A stretch of DNA of 64,000 nucleotides from positions 1 to 64,000 of the forward strand of contig JAJKFH010003362.1 in NCBI GenBank assembly GCA_023333565.1, read 5' to 3'. Source of the DNA: Puffinus mauretanicus (taxonomy: Eukaryota; Chordata; Aves; Procellariiformes; Procellariidae). Positions 9,701 to 23,200 of this stretch are shown in pieces. How positions within the stretch are numbered: position 1 is the stretch's first letter; every line of letters starts with the position of its first letter. A model generated the notes under the pieces. The model was not told the origin of the DNA. It did not search any database and was given only the letters and a program-made list of their open reading frames with translations. The translations under genes were made by a program, and so were the position numbers.

Positions 9701-12700
9701 AAATTAAACCTACTTGTAAATTTAATACCCAAACTGTCATGAATGTATAGTTCCTGTGAGCAAAAAAAGAAGGGAGATACTGCTTATGCTTTTGGCACTC
9801 CTCTCACTGCTAATTTAAAAGCTTTTCCTATAGCAATTCAGTATCATTACTTTAAAAAAATGCCAGCTAATTCTCTGCTGATAAAGCAGTGTAAAAATAC
9901 TGAAAACTTTCTATGTTTAGGTCACTTTTAAGTTTCCATTAGATGAATAACTGTATGCAATATTGATACAGTTTTACATTCTTTTGATATCAAATGTCCA
10001 GAGCAGTATTTTTTATCCTTGGATTTCTCTTCAAAGGGAAAGTAAATTGTTTTAATTTAAATAAGAATATTTGTCTTTCCCTGCTTATAAGCCAAAGGGT
10101 TTCTGTGTTTTGTGACTTACACTAATGTTTAATAAATTCACGACTTCACTTGCAAGCAAGTACTTTTGCTGTAGCTAGTCATGCTGTATAACCTTTGTCA
10201 GTGGCTCATCCTATGTTTGTCCCTGCTTCTGAGCTTGCTGCTGTTAAAAATCAGTAAGAAAAATCCAGTTTGCTTTGCAAAGAACACATTGAAGGCCTAC
10301 GGTACTCTTAATTTCTGTATGTCTTTCAATATGATGATGAACTACAATTACTTTCACTGTAGGCTGAGGAAAAATCCCACTTTTCAGGGGATACGCAGTG
10401 CGCTCTTTTTTCTTGCATGATTCTTTAGTTCTGGCGTGCAAACTTGATCGCAGGATGAGCGTCTTTATGTGATATTAGATGTGTTGTGAATAATCTTAGT
10501 TTTCATGAGTGATTTTCACTAACTTTCAAATGACATCTGTATACTGCCTTGTGTATGTAAATTCTCAGCTGTTCAAGGTACTCTCTTGCTGACCTCTTGA
10601 GCTGTTAACGTACACTTGAGTGGGCTGAGTGTTCCTTGGGTACGCTGAAGATTGATACATCCCAGGCCTTGACAGCTGTAGTGTTTTTCTGTGCCAACTT
10701 CAGACAATCTAAGCAGACCTTTTTTGGAAGAAATTGTTTGGCTTCCAAGACCATTCAGGGAACAGCCTTACCAAGTCCATTAATTGTGCCAAGAGCTTAA
10801 AAAGAGTGTTTAAACTTCTTTTCATCTTAAAACTGTAATAATTTCTGGCTAATACTCATTCTGTTACACAAAATGCTTAGTTTTACTTATAGATTTAAAT
10901 GGAACAGTTTTAGCTATTAAAATGTTTGGCATGTTAAAGAGAAGTCAGTCACATTTTATGGTAACTTACCATTCATTGACTAATGTTTTACTAATGTTTT
11001 ATTGCCATAATGAGAAATTATAATGAGTACATTTCCGTGTAAACTTTTTTGTGCAATGAAGTTCACAGATTTTTAACTGCAGATGATGTTTTATTTTTTT
11101 ACTGGTAACATGTATTTGAAGATGCTGTTAAATAATGTGTCCTTATTCTTTTGGCAGAAGGGCCACTTAGGCGGGATGCTGGTTTGTTTTGTGTGCATTT
11201 GCAGAAATACAAATATGCAGTGAATGATATTTGTAGATTAGAGTATCTGTTGATAAAATTACTGCATTGCTTTATAGTTCTGTGTACTCATTCATAGGTT
11301 CCAATAGTGACTTCAAATACCAGTTCCTGCCATCATGAAAAAGAAGCAGCATTTATTGAAATGGTGTTGTTTTGCAGTTCTGGAAATTCCAGTGATTTTC
11401 CAGGCGACTTGGGAAGGTTTTTGTTTGTTTGTGGTTTGTGGTTTTTTTTTTTTTGTTTTTTTTTTTTAATGGACACTACTTAGCCTGTTCTGTTTAGCTG
11501 TTTCTTTGAAGTTTAGTGCACACTATTCACATTCAATATTCCTTACTGCAAGCTTTTTCCTTTTTAAGTTAGGATGGCTTTTTCATTCCTCCTTCATCTA
11601 TTTTTTTCAGCACAGATAGAAATGTTGCAGAACTTAGTTATGTAACGAGTGGCAATTTCACTGACATGGGTACAACTTGGAGTTGACTTTACTCTTCCTT
11701 GGACAACTTTGAAAGTAATCTGTGTAATAGTTAGAGGTGCTTTGATGTTAATCTGAACTGCTTATTCAATTAAAAGAGATCATTTGTACCTGAGTATCTG
11801 TGTTTTCATTAGGAAGACAATATTCATTGAAACTTCATATTTTATATATTATCAAAAGGTCAATTTCTGGAGGCTTGGTAAAGTTTAGGTAGAAACTAGG
11901 TTGCCAGAGACTCAATACATGCTGGATACTCAGCAAAAATCATGGGAGGGATGTGAACATTTCCCTTTTGTTTTATCGTACACATATATATTTTGTACGT
12001 ATTTGTCATTAGGAACAATTCAGTATATGTTGTTGTAGTTTTCCCTTTTTGTCGTTTTTTGTAATGGAGGAATGCTGTGCTTAGAGGTATGTGTCTGAAA
12101 GTTCTGCACTATTCTGTCTTCTTGTGATGCCTTGCGCTGTTCCCCAGCTGGGACCTGGAGTGTGTAGGAAGCTGCAGGGTAGGACAACAGACAGCTGCCA
12201 CTGCGTGTAGTGAGTCTCGTGATATTTGATAGTGCTTCTTGGAGTCATGCAGAAGCCCAAGTGTCTCAGCTCTTCTAATAAATAAATAAGCAGAAAACCC
12301 AACAGCTACTTCTGTGGTCTTGTATACAGGACAGTAAAAGGAAAAGCTAAGGAAGCCTGATGGTAAGCAAATAAAAATCTTTAAACAGGCAAACAAAAGT
12401 GAACTGAACAAAGCTCGTGAGCTCATAAATCAGCATCAGAAACTTTGATTGTTTGTTTGACTCAAGATTTTTGAGCGTTTGCAGGTGGAATACTGTTGGC
12501 ACTTTGTTATATTTGGACTTCTCTGTGCTGTAATGACTTCATGGCCCTTAGACTAATTTCTTAGTGATTTTAAGTAGTTTAGTGTAAAAATACACAGTGA
12601 ATTGTTTATTAAAGATATAAAAAATATTCAAGCACTATTATCACTTCAATTCTTCTCTCCATATTATAACTGAGAGATTTGAATTAAAATTATTTTAAAA

Positions 12701-15532
12701 TTAGAGTTAGACATACTTTGTTAGATGTAGCGGTTTATTCCTCCATTGTGGTTCAAAGATTTCCTTATACTCAAAGTGATGTCATTTAGAGTGTGAGAAC
12801 TGCTGACTTACTGTCCTTCTAAATAATTGAAAAGAAATCACATTTCCATTGCTATTATTTAGTGAGTATTTGTTTGGCTTTTTGTTTTTTCTTTCTGGGC
12901 TCGCAACATAAATACAAGATATTTTTAGATGTTAAAAATACTCAGAATCTGGGTTCTATATAGATCCTAATGCTTTTTGGAAGCCTGCAGCAGTTTTTCC
13001 AAATCTGAAAATCATTTTTATTTTTCATTCTGTTTCTGCTTGAGAAGAAACAGTAGGTCATGCATGGTTCACGATGTACACACATTGTGACTTTTCAGGT
13101 GGCATGGTAAGGCATTTTCAGGAGATCGTGGCTTTTTGAGGACACATGAAAAAAGTACAGAGTTTTTATGGTCTTTCAGACTAGATACATAGATAATGTG
13201 ATGCTTACTGTTTATCTTTTAACTTATTTCCTAGCTGAAAGTGAACTTATTTTTAGCACTTCAGCTGAATAAAGACTTGCATACTGATGTGAAGTCATTT
13301 GAGTTCTTACTTATATGATGTATGGCTTAGTTTTGGTATTATCTTTCTTCAAAAAGTGAATGCAGTCATGCACCATAGTGCACCATAATCCAGTTAGTTA
13401 GTATCTGTTTGCTTGCACGCAGCAGGGTCACTTTTGGTTTTGAAAAGAGTCCTTACACTGCTAGCCCAATTTGGTTAGAGAAAGATGATGTTACTTTCAA
13501 GGATTTTTAAAGAACAGTTTGTGCCCCATTTCTTTCTACATAAAGTTTTTTAACTGTTTGGTTTTGTTTGGAAATACCAGAAATGAAGTCTCCCTGTCAA
13601 CGCTTAAAAGTTGCGTATATCCTACAAAGGCAGTTAGATGAAATTTCTCTGGTTTTATGAAAGACAAACTCTTTCTGCTGTAGTCCAGTTTGTATAAGCT
13701 GGTAATAGTCTTGAATTGTAAGATCTTTGTGGCCAGAGCCTGTGTTTTATTTCTAACACAAATCAGAAAGCTAGTCGGATTTGTTAGTGGTGTGCATTTC
13801 TTAGGTGTATGTGGGTTTACAGCAGTACCTTGATAAGGCATCAAATGTCCATAAAGTTTTCTTCCTTGCTTGGTTGAAGAAGTTCATACATTTAAAGATT
13901 TAAATAAATGTAAACTAGAAATGACAACTGTTAAAATAGGAAGATACTTTTTAAACCAGCAATCTTGTTCTGAAGAAAGAGAAACATTAAGATGGAGTGA
14001 TTGTCATGCGCTGGAACTGATACTACTTATAAAGTTCAAGAATGCTTCCTAGAAAGCAAAACTGATTGGGAGCAAATGAAAAGATAGCAAAAAAAAAAAA
14101 AGCAATTTCTGCTCCTGAGATTTACTCTATTCCTATAGTATACGGTCTTTAATGGCTCTTGTGAGGCCTGTCAAATTTGTAGTTCTGTTGAGCTGTTTTG
14201 TGTCTTAGATGACCATTATTTTTAGCTGTTTCAAGTCATGGGCGCACAGTACTGTAACCAAAGGTGCAATCTGTTCTTATTCATAAAAAATGAGGAATCG
14301 GGGAAAGAAAAACTTAAGTGGGAAAGCTATGAAGAAACCAAACAGTGGAGGTGAAGATAAGAACTCAGGTCTTCTGTTTCATTGATAATCAGGATTAAGA
14401 TAGAGTTATGCAGAGATGAGATACTGTATTGTTTGTTTAGCCGATTTTAGTGAGGTTCTAGTTAAATAATGATACCTGCAATATCTTAGCAAATTGTTAG
14501 GTTCCAGGAGCTTGGGAGAAGAAAGAAGCAGGGAAATGGATAGCTGTAATAGTGTTGGTTTTCCTTTTAGGTCATGTGTGGTCCTCATGCAAATTCTATT
14601 TAACATCCAAAAACTAGTAAAAAGTAGATTAAGCTGCACTCCTGTGATTTTTACCTGTTGAATAGACCTAGCTGCCAATATGATGCTTTTGGCTTATTAA
14701 TTTCTAACTTTCTGTTAGGCTGGTTTTAGTAGGTTTGGTCTTAATCCAGTCCACGGTTTATGTACATGTGCTTCCTTATTGTACTGCTTGTCTTCATCTT
14801 TTGCTGATTTTTTTTTTCTCCTAACATTTTTATATAATTAACACATTTAGTTAATTTAGGTTTTAGTTTTTAACATAACTACATCAATATTTGTGCTTCC
14901 GGTAGTAAAACTGTGTTGGAAAAAAAATACACTAGTGTAAAATAACAACTTACGTGTAATAGAAACTATAAATCTGGAAGAGCTTTTAGATGACATCTAG
15001 TTTTCACAAACTTTCTTCAGTGTATTTTTAAAGAACATTGTTTTCTTGCTTTCACGTGAGAATTTTTCAGAAGCTTTTATATAATGCAGGTTAGCAGAGC
15101 GTCTTAGAAGACTGATTTCTGTCTATTTTGAAATAAAATCTAAGAGCTGCATATGGTAAAACTTAATGTTGAAGCATGTATTCCAGGCTCAATGTTTATT
15201 AATAGAAATTGTGTCCTCCTGCTAGAAGTGCCTGGAAATGATATAGCAAAAGGCAGCCTTGTTTGAGTAATGCCAATTTCTGCTGCCTTATGTCACTTTG
15301 CCTACTCTTTTGTAGGTCTTTGTCTTCCATCAAAATTCCGTACGGTTAAAACTTTTTTATTCAAGAGAGCTGTTTTTTTATTCACAGGACAGTGAGTAAC
15401 CTATAGGGAATTCTCACTAAAATAGAGGGATTTTTTGTAATTGTCTTTTGAATATGCACAGTATAACTTTTTTGTCTATAGTAGGCATAGCATACGTTTA
15501 ATGTATTTTTGTCTTTTTTTCCTGTTTCTAAG
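6726..15532 (+). other. CNTLN: CNTLN intron 1, 3' part
   Basis: About 8.8 kb with no supported exon or gene. It contains short poly-T tracts (9119-9133, 11441-11468). The segment at about 12090-12320 has slightly different composition and might be an old interspersed repeat, but I cannot name it. The intron ends in a pyrimidine-rich acceptor (TTTTTTTCCTGTTTCTAAG) at 15532. Confidence 0.7.
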
Positions 15533-15621
15533 ACTGATAAAGAATTTGTGTGGTCTCTGTGGAAACGTCTCCAAGTGTCAAGTCCAGATCTTACGCAAGC
15601 TGTCAGCTTGGTTGTGGAAAG
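15533..15621 (+). CDS. CNTLN: Centlein (CNTLN), coding exon 2 (partial gene)
   Basis: Translating in frame from 15533 gives 29 residues containing KEFVWSLWKRLQV and DLTQAVSLVVE, which I recognise from the N-terminal region of vertebrate centlein. The exon has an AG acceptor and a GTGAGT donor and ends two bases into a codon. The first base of the exon at 27581 completes this as Arg. Centlein is a long coiled-coil protein at the proximal ends of centrioles. It bridges C-Nap1 (CEP250) and CEP68 in the linker that holds centrosomes together. In human the start codon is in an upstream GC-rich exon, and no such exon is visible to the left, so it must lie outside the window. Exon number is inferred from the human gene. 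Confidence 0.92.
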
Positions 15622-16692
15622 GTGAGTTTAAAGATCTAACATGATACTAAAACCAAAACCAAACCAAACTCCCCTGCTGATATCATATTCTTTATCTTTT
15701 TAATTGAGAACTATGTAGGATTTTAAAAATGTGTTACACAAAATCCATTGTTAAATTTTGTCAAGCCTACCTGAAATATGTTGCAAGTTTCCTTTTTTGG
15801 TATAAGTTGAAGTATATTTCAAAATCTGTTTGCACTGAGGTTGCTGTGCTGCAGCTGAATTCAATTTTTAAATTATAAATGTACTGCATATTCTGTTTTT
15901 GTATTGAAAGAGTAAGAGGAGGTAAATGACATTTTCCTATGTCATAAGCGGTTCTATAATAGTTACCTGTGTAAATTATGTTTATCTGCATTCCTAAAGA
16001 AGTGAACGGCTAAGACATGATAAGAGAAGAGATAACTATGCAGTTTAATTATTACTCCTCTGAGGATATTAATGATGATGTTTTCCTCATGGTACTTATA
16101 TGTTATCATCTGATTGCTATAAATGTTAGTTGATCATCACAGTATGTGATTGATTGTTTTCGAATGCTAATATTTACAAATTCAGAATTTTTGTAGGCCA
16201 AAGATAGGGAGAATGTGAATGAGTTGGTAACATGACTGTCAGTATTCAAGCACTCTATTCTCTTATGGTCAAAAGATTTGTCTGTTCTGTCTCTCAGGGG
16301 GCCATGAGTTCCCTTTTTAAAATGAAAAAGTGGATTTTTTAAAAAGAAAAAAATGGATTTTACCTTCTTTAAATGACTTGCCAAAATTACTTGGGAAGCT
16401 TGTTATAGAACCAGGAGGGGTACTAGCTCCTTGGGTTCCCGTTCAGTGCTTTGGTCTTGAAAGGCATGTTCTGTTTGTTCACATCTTTCCTTTCCGGACT
16501 TGATCAGTAAACATTTTTCCACTTCTGAAGATAAAACATTAAGTTCTTTAGCTGGGAGTGCATTCACTATAGTGTTGTCCCATCTTCTGCATTGCATAAA
16601 GCAATGAAAATTTTGTCCAAAAATACAGGGTGATCACGTAACTAGAGCTAATATTCTAGAGCATTCATATCCAGGGGAAGAAATTGGTGGTG

Positions 16693-17210
16693 TGTCGTGG
16701 TTTAACCTGGCAGGCAGCCAAATACCACGCAGCCGCTCACTCACTCCCCCCACCCCCAGCGGGACGGGGAGAGAATCGGAAGGGTAAGAGTGAGAAAAAC
16801 TCGTGGGTTGAGATAAAGACAGTTTAATAGAACAGAAAAAAAGGGAAAATAATAATGATAATGATAAAATATACAAAATGAGTCATGCACAATGCAATTG
16901 CTCACCACCCGCGCTGACCGATGACCAAGTAGCGATCGGTACTTGCTGGATCACGCCTACCATTCATATACTGAGCATGACGTCACATAGTATGGAATAC
17001 CCCATTGGCCAGCTGGGCTGGCTGTCCTGATTACGTTCCCTCCCATCTTGTGTACCTAGCTCAGTCAGTAGGCACGGGAGCTGTCCTTGGGCTAGGAGGG
17101 CACTTAGCAACAACTGAAAACATCAGTGTGTTATCAACATTCTCCTCATACTAAATCCAAAACACAGCACTAGGAAGAAATTTAACCCTATCCCAGCCAA
17201 AACCAGGACA
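16693..17210 (-). mobile_element. Solo LTR, antisense to CNTLN (518 bp)
   Basis: It has TG...CA ends and a 5-bp target duplication TGGTG (16688-16692 and 17211-17215). It is nearly collinear with the LTR at 1100-1611. TGACGTCA lies at 16978-16985 and a TATATGA box follows in LTR sense. No internal retroviral sequence flanks it, so it arose by recombination between two LTRs. The intact target duplication and close match suggest a fairly young insertion. Confidence 0.92.
16964..16985 (-). promoter_or_regulatory. LTR core promoter: perfect CRE plus TATA-like box
   Basis: TGACGTCA at 16978-16985 with TATATGA about 7 nt downstream in minus-strand sense, the same spacing as in the LTR at 1100-1611. 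Any transcript would run antisense to CNTLN toward exon 2. Activity is not shown by sequence. Confidence 0.55.
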
Positions 17211-20200
17211 TGGTGTAAGCGCATGCAGCTTGTTTTAAGACAGCTGCCACCTGAGACTTCACATGTGGTCACCCACGATGGTGTCAAATAACTTCTGGCT
17301 CTCTACTGGGACACCTATCTGCAGAGAGAAGTAGCTTGGCTGTTAGGACAATGTACTACTTTCCCATTGTTTGGATGTTTTGATTTGGGAAGTCATTTTA
17401 ACATATGAGGAAGACTTAGGAACAGATTTACATTTATGTTGAAGTGCAGATTCTTACTGACTTGTTTCATGATAAAATTCAGTCATATTTTCATAAGGAC
17501 AGTGGTGGTAGTATCGATCTGCCTTCTTCAAACATCAAAAAAAATGCAAGAACTGCTTAAAATATATAAATATAGTATTTGATGTATGTAAACATATATT
17601 ATATGTATATAAGCGCGAGTATATTGAAAACATTAAAAAATTGTTTTGCCTTAACCACATTTTATGGGTAGCTGAACGATATGGAAAATTTTAGCTCATT
17701 CACATGAAGCTTAATAAGGTAGAAACAGAGATGTTCAGGCTTATAGTAACATTTTTGATTCGTGTTGCATATAAAAATAATCAGGATATTAGGACAAATT
17801 GAAGCATAGAGGTGTTAGAAAGCATGCATTGAAACAACGCTGACTATAATGAATTATTTGGAGTTCTTGAATTCCTTGCCTATATAGGATACAGTCTATC
17901 TTCCTTGTTTATCCTACTTCATGTCAAGGAATATTTTTATGCTTGGTAGTTATCCCTTGCTTTAAATGATTTTATACTTTATTTAGAACAGAAATTCGTA
18001 ATTGTGTGTGCATTATCCTGACTGATACAATGAACGTGGGGCTCTTAGATGCCACCTCGATGCCCACAAACATGATAATGAGCTGAATTTTTTTACAATG
18101 GTAGGAAATATTTGTGAAACCCTTTTAATGTTGTGTTCAGCCTATCAGAAGTCTTGCTACAGAAATTTGGTGTATAATAATAGTCTATTATATATGAAGG
18201 TAAAGATATATTCTGTGTATGTGCTTTGCACTTTGTGTAGAGGCTCGTGATTGGTAGTCTTATGTGAAAGTGTGACAACATACTTCTGTTAAGGTGCTTG
18301 TCTCGTTTTTTATGTCCTCTCTTCTTTCAGAATAGCATTAATGCTTTAGAACACCTCTCATGAACTTAAGCCTATACATCTATATCATACCTTTCTCATG
18401 CTTCTCAGAGTTGTGGAATTAAGAAAGAAGAAATCGCTTCCACAGCATCTTTTTAGGTGTTATCATTACCCCTGAGAATCCTGGAATAGGTTTGGATAAA
18501 ACCCATTCAGTATATAGGAGTTTTATTAATCATGACTTTGAACTTTGGGGTTGCTTTGATTGGACAGATGGAACAATAGCGTGTATTTTTTTCTTTAATT
18601 GATGTAGCTTCCTCTCTTTTGCCTGAGAACGGTCTAACTGCTGCTTTAGAAATAATGTTAGCCCAGTTTTACCTGTGAATCTACTGCACAACCAAATTCC
18701 AGCACCGTATATTCTCTCCTAACTTTTCCAGCGATAACTTCCCATAATATTTTCTGAAGTAGCCTCTGTTTCATGACAGTACTTCTTCACACTCTCATCC
18801 TTTCAGAAAAGCTTTTGTCTTATTCCCTGCCTTATAACAGTAAAAATTTTTTTTATATTACTACAGTGTCAGTTTATCTCAGTTCCAATATGTTGATTAG
18901 ATATCCAGGGAATGTGCTACCTAGCACTGCTGCTATCCAGAAAATTACAGGGCAAGTGGTCTTCTGGCTTTGTTAACCTAGGAAAAATATGTGGATGTAA
19001 AGGGTAAGGAGATGGGATTACCAAGTAACTGTTAAAAGCAAAACGATTCCTGAAGCATGTCACTCAGCAGATTTGTGTTGCTCACAGCCTATTTTTCCAT
19101 ATTCTACACAGTTGTATCAAGAGCTGGAAACTGAAAATTCATACTGAAATCTGATAAAAAAAAGCTTGAGTCTTCTTAGAGACTTTTTTCCCTTCTCATC
19201 TGTATTAGCAACAACATTGACCCAGTCCTATCCAAGTTGATAATGTTTTTCATCTGGCCCTGGCTTACTAGGAGATTTTTGAGATAGATAGAAACAGAAT
19301 GAAATGGATTTAAACCTTTTGTTCTTTCTGCTTAGGATTATGTGACATGGATACCACCAGTGTTTGCATAGCTTCATTTTTCAGTGTGTTCTTTCCACCA
19401 AAAATTCCATAACCAAGAAACTTTCAGTGCCCACCAAGTCTTTGTTATAGACTACCTGATATCAGAAGCCGACTACCTGATGGAAGCAGACAGAATCGAA
19501 GAAAGCATAGTCATGTGTATCCTAGATCATATATATAATGAACAAAACAACATTGTCCAGTGGATTTCGGTCTTTAAATTGACGAAAGCAACAGCCAGAC
19601 TTTCTTCAGGAGATTACAGTGACAGGAATTAAAAGATGCGAGTGTGAAAGGACAAAATGTTCACTTACAACCTTGTACACTACGGATGTGTGATGAAGAA
19701 AAAAGAAAAAATATATATTAGGACAAATTGAGTGGGCAGTACTAGCCATACAGTCAGGTAATTTGTATTTGTAGCATTAATTTATATTTGTAGCATTAGA
19801 CAATTCCTTATAGTATCCTTTTCTCAAATAAAGCAGGAAAATGTAAAAGGCATAATTTGGAGGTCATGGGGGGAATTAATAGTAGGTTTCCATTATTTGT
19901 CTGCTATTTTGAAGTGCTTTCATGGTCCCAAAATAGAAGTTCTCCTGCCCTAAAATTGTAAAAATATAGCTGGTACCTTTTTATGGCTGTGCTGTTGATT
20001 CCTGTAATACACCAATGATATTTTACTTTTCAGCAGTCTTTGCAGTTCTTGCTGGATAACTGTAACTGTATTCCCATTTTAATATTCAGATATAAACAAA
20101 AAATTATCTTTACTGTGCAAATGAGAAATGCCTTTGGGATATGTAAAAGCCTCCAGGTATTTTGAAACAAGCCATTGTAAAAGTACTACTCATGTTAGTA

Positions 20201-23200
20201 TACTTTGCAGCTACTTTAAATACTATTGATCTCAGTATTATGTAAAGAGTATGCTATTTCTAGTTCACTGCCTTTTGAAACATTTTTTTTTCCTGATGAG
20301 TTGAAAAAAAAAAAAAGTGCTAGAAAGTACCTTTTACAGGTAAATGCATGTGTAAACTCAAGTAGAGTTGGGGTTCAGATGAGAGTATCAAAGGTTTTGA
20401 AATATTTTTGTAAACTTTGAGAGCTTTCCTTTAAGACTTCTCTCATATCATACATGAAATCTTGACAGGTCAACTGTCTCTAATTTTCCTCTAGGGCTTC
20501 TAGCTGACTCCTTTCCTTTCTTCTGGAAGGGAGATGTAGCAGGATCCGTTAATGATCAAACTGTGGCAGTGATACAAGACTTGGTAGATGTAAATGGGGA
20601 TTGTATTACGCTAGACGATACCCTTGCAGATAGATATATTCGGCAAGCTTGCCTTATGTAAATGCTTTTCCACACCTAAATTCCAAGTGTCTTGTGTCTT
20701 GCAAGTCTTAACAAAGAGCAAGAATCGATTTATCATTTCAGGCCACTCTGAGAAACAGGGTCAACCTGCATGTTAGTGCCAGTGATTAAGAGAGAGTTTT
20801 GTTGTTGTTCTTGGGGATTTACATCTGTCTAAAGGTGTACAAATGGACGAAAACATGGCTGAAGAGCAAGCAATCAGAAATAACCAAAGAATTTTTGGAA
20901 GGGTAATCACAGGGACTTAACACTGTGGTTTGCTGCATCCTGTGAATAGCAAATTGTGGAAGACACATTAAACAGGTTGACATAGATTCCTCACTGACTG
21001 ATGATGTGCAGATGTGCTAAAAATGACAAGTACTTTTTATGTAAAAGGATAAGTGAATGTGCTGTATGAATGAGCAATATAGATTGCTAATGTTAATTGA
21101 CAAATAATTTAAAAAAACCTGTATCTTGCATCTTTTGAAGGGATGATAAATAGCTTGCAGAAGCTTTCTTAAACCACTTACCATTTTACTCTTGTGCAAA
21201 TTAACAGGAAACAAAATGACAGGAGAACGAGGAAGTAAACAAGATCTAACACATTTTTAAAGACCATTACCATTTTGTCACTGGGTTTAAAATAAAGTGG
21301 ACTCCCTAGTCATTATCACTCAATAAAGTGGACAGAATAATAGAGCATAAGAGTATAACCTTTCTATCTAAGGTCAAATAATTGTGATTTTCTACAGTTG
21401 ATGAAAGTTTAATATCCTGTTTCATTAAAAATTCTCAGAACATTGAACATAAGTCAACATTCCATGGAGAAGAAGGTATTATGCAGCTTGCATGTGTGCA
21501 TATCTGCATATCGGAGCACAAAATATTGACATGATAATTGCAGTCAAGCCTGATTGAACAGTGGCCTCTGGGAATTCAGCTGGTGTTGTACCAACTGGAT
21601 GGCTGCTCAGGACACAGTTTGAAATGCAAGGTGCAAGTTAGCACTTTATTCAGCACAGGCAGGCATCATTTAAAAATCCTTGGGGGAAACCCTAGTGATG
21701 TGCAGATGTTAAAGCAGTCTGTTCTGAAGTGCTGGTATTTTGAACACTGTAAGAGACTTGTGTATTTTAGATGAAAAATGTTTGCAAAATTACTAGGAAA
21801 AAATGTTGCTATTTTCTTTACTACTCTAGTGTAAAAATATGTTTAGTATTTTATGTACATTGCTTAAAATAAGAGCCCTTAATATATCACCTAATGAATT
21901 AAATCAATCAAGTTAGAGATGCAAGAAAAATAACATTTCTGTAATGATGCTTTTCCATTTTGATACCTATCATGAAACATAGAACTGGCTTTATAAATAA
22001 TTTACTAAGGAAATAATTTCATTTTATAATTTTTCTTTAATTAGATCTTGAATTATTTTTCTAAAGAAACAAAAATAGGCGTATGCAATTTTGCTATAGA
22101 AAATAACTACTGTCTTAGAAGAGTGCAAAATGTGTGCTATCGATTTAAATTCTTTTTTGCTCCATGCTGTCTAAATCTTTTAAAAGTACTATTAGTAAAT
22201 ATTAAAAGAAAAAAATTACAATATGCATAAATTATAATTCTTATATTTCGTGAAGTATAAGGATCTTCTAGAATCTGAGGTTAAAATGAATTCTCTATTA
22301 AATGAAAATTATTTAGCTCTATTTTTTATCTCTTCTTAATAGGTACATGGAAACACAGTAAGGTTTCTAGTTGGAAGATGAAGGCATAGGCTCTGTTTCT
22401 GCTAACCACTGACTGTGCAACTGCAGGGATGTGGCTGTACACAGTAAATTACAATATTGGTGCCATATTTACAGTAACATTGACAGTCTGTGCTCTACAA
22501 CTTCACTTTGCACGTGGGCGATTCATTATCTATTTAATACCAACATTGAATGTATGCACTTGTGTAAGTCTGTCTGTAAAATAGTTGGAAGTTAGCAGAC
22601 CAGGGATGACAATCAAATTAAACGCTGCATCACACAAGCTGATATTTTGTAGCCTTTCTAGTTCTGTAGCCCTTTAGAGTCAAAGACACACTTTCAAAAG
22701 TAACAGTATTTCTAGAAGCAGTTTATTTTTAGTTATATAGGTACACTGTTAAAATATAGCCTTTGTTCTTTTACCACACAGCCCAAATTTTGCAGTGTAA
22801 CCTTAACTTTCTTAGCTATTTAAGGCCCAATTTGTAGATGCGTTTGTTTTTTTTTTTTTGAAATCCTGCTGTTTTGTAAAACTGAAAGGACATATTCCAT
22901 GAAACCTGTAAACAGCAAATTCAATGTACTAGTTAAAATTATTTTCATTTATTTGATGTAAAAATGACATAATTATATGTCATTACTTTTTCTTGACAAA
23001 TGGTTAATTGCTTGACTGATTAAAACCTGTGGTAGGATACAAGATGCCTCTTTTCCCAGACTGCTTCTGCTGAAGATTTTAGAAAGCATGGTGTTTTATA
23101 AACTTCAACAAACTTCTGTTTTTTAAAATCTTAAGGTTTTTCTAGTGCATATTCTGTTTTGGTACCTCATTCATAGTTAAATGTTTCGTCATAGTCTAAT

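Noticed and set aside
12081..12426. Minus-strand frames of 73-105 codons and a segment resembling an old interspersed repeat
   Set aside because: I could not assign it to a repeat family or gene, and no splice context supports an exon.
1..15532. Search for CNTLN exon 1 or a CpG-island promoter
   Set aside because: No GC-rich stretch with a fitting start codon and donor. The only GC-rich parts belong to LTRs and ERV sequence.
19384..19632. 82-codon open frame in intron 2, with acidic repeats such as DYLISEADYLMEAD
   Set aside because: No family recognised, no matching splice phase with CNTLN exons, and length within chance for the number of frames searched.
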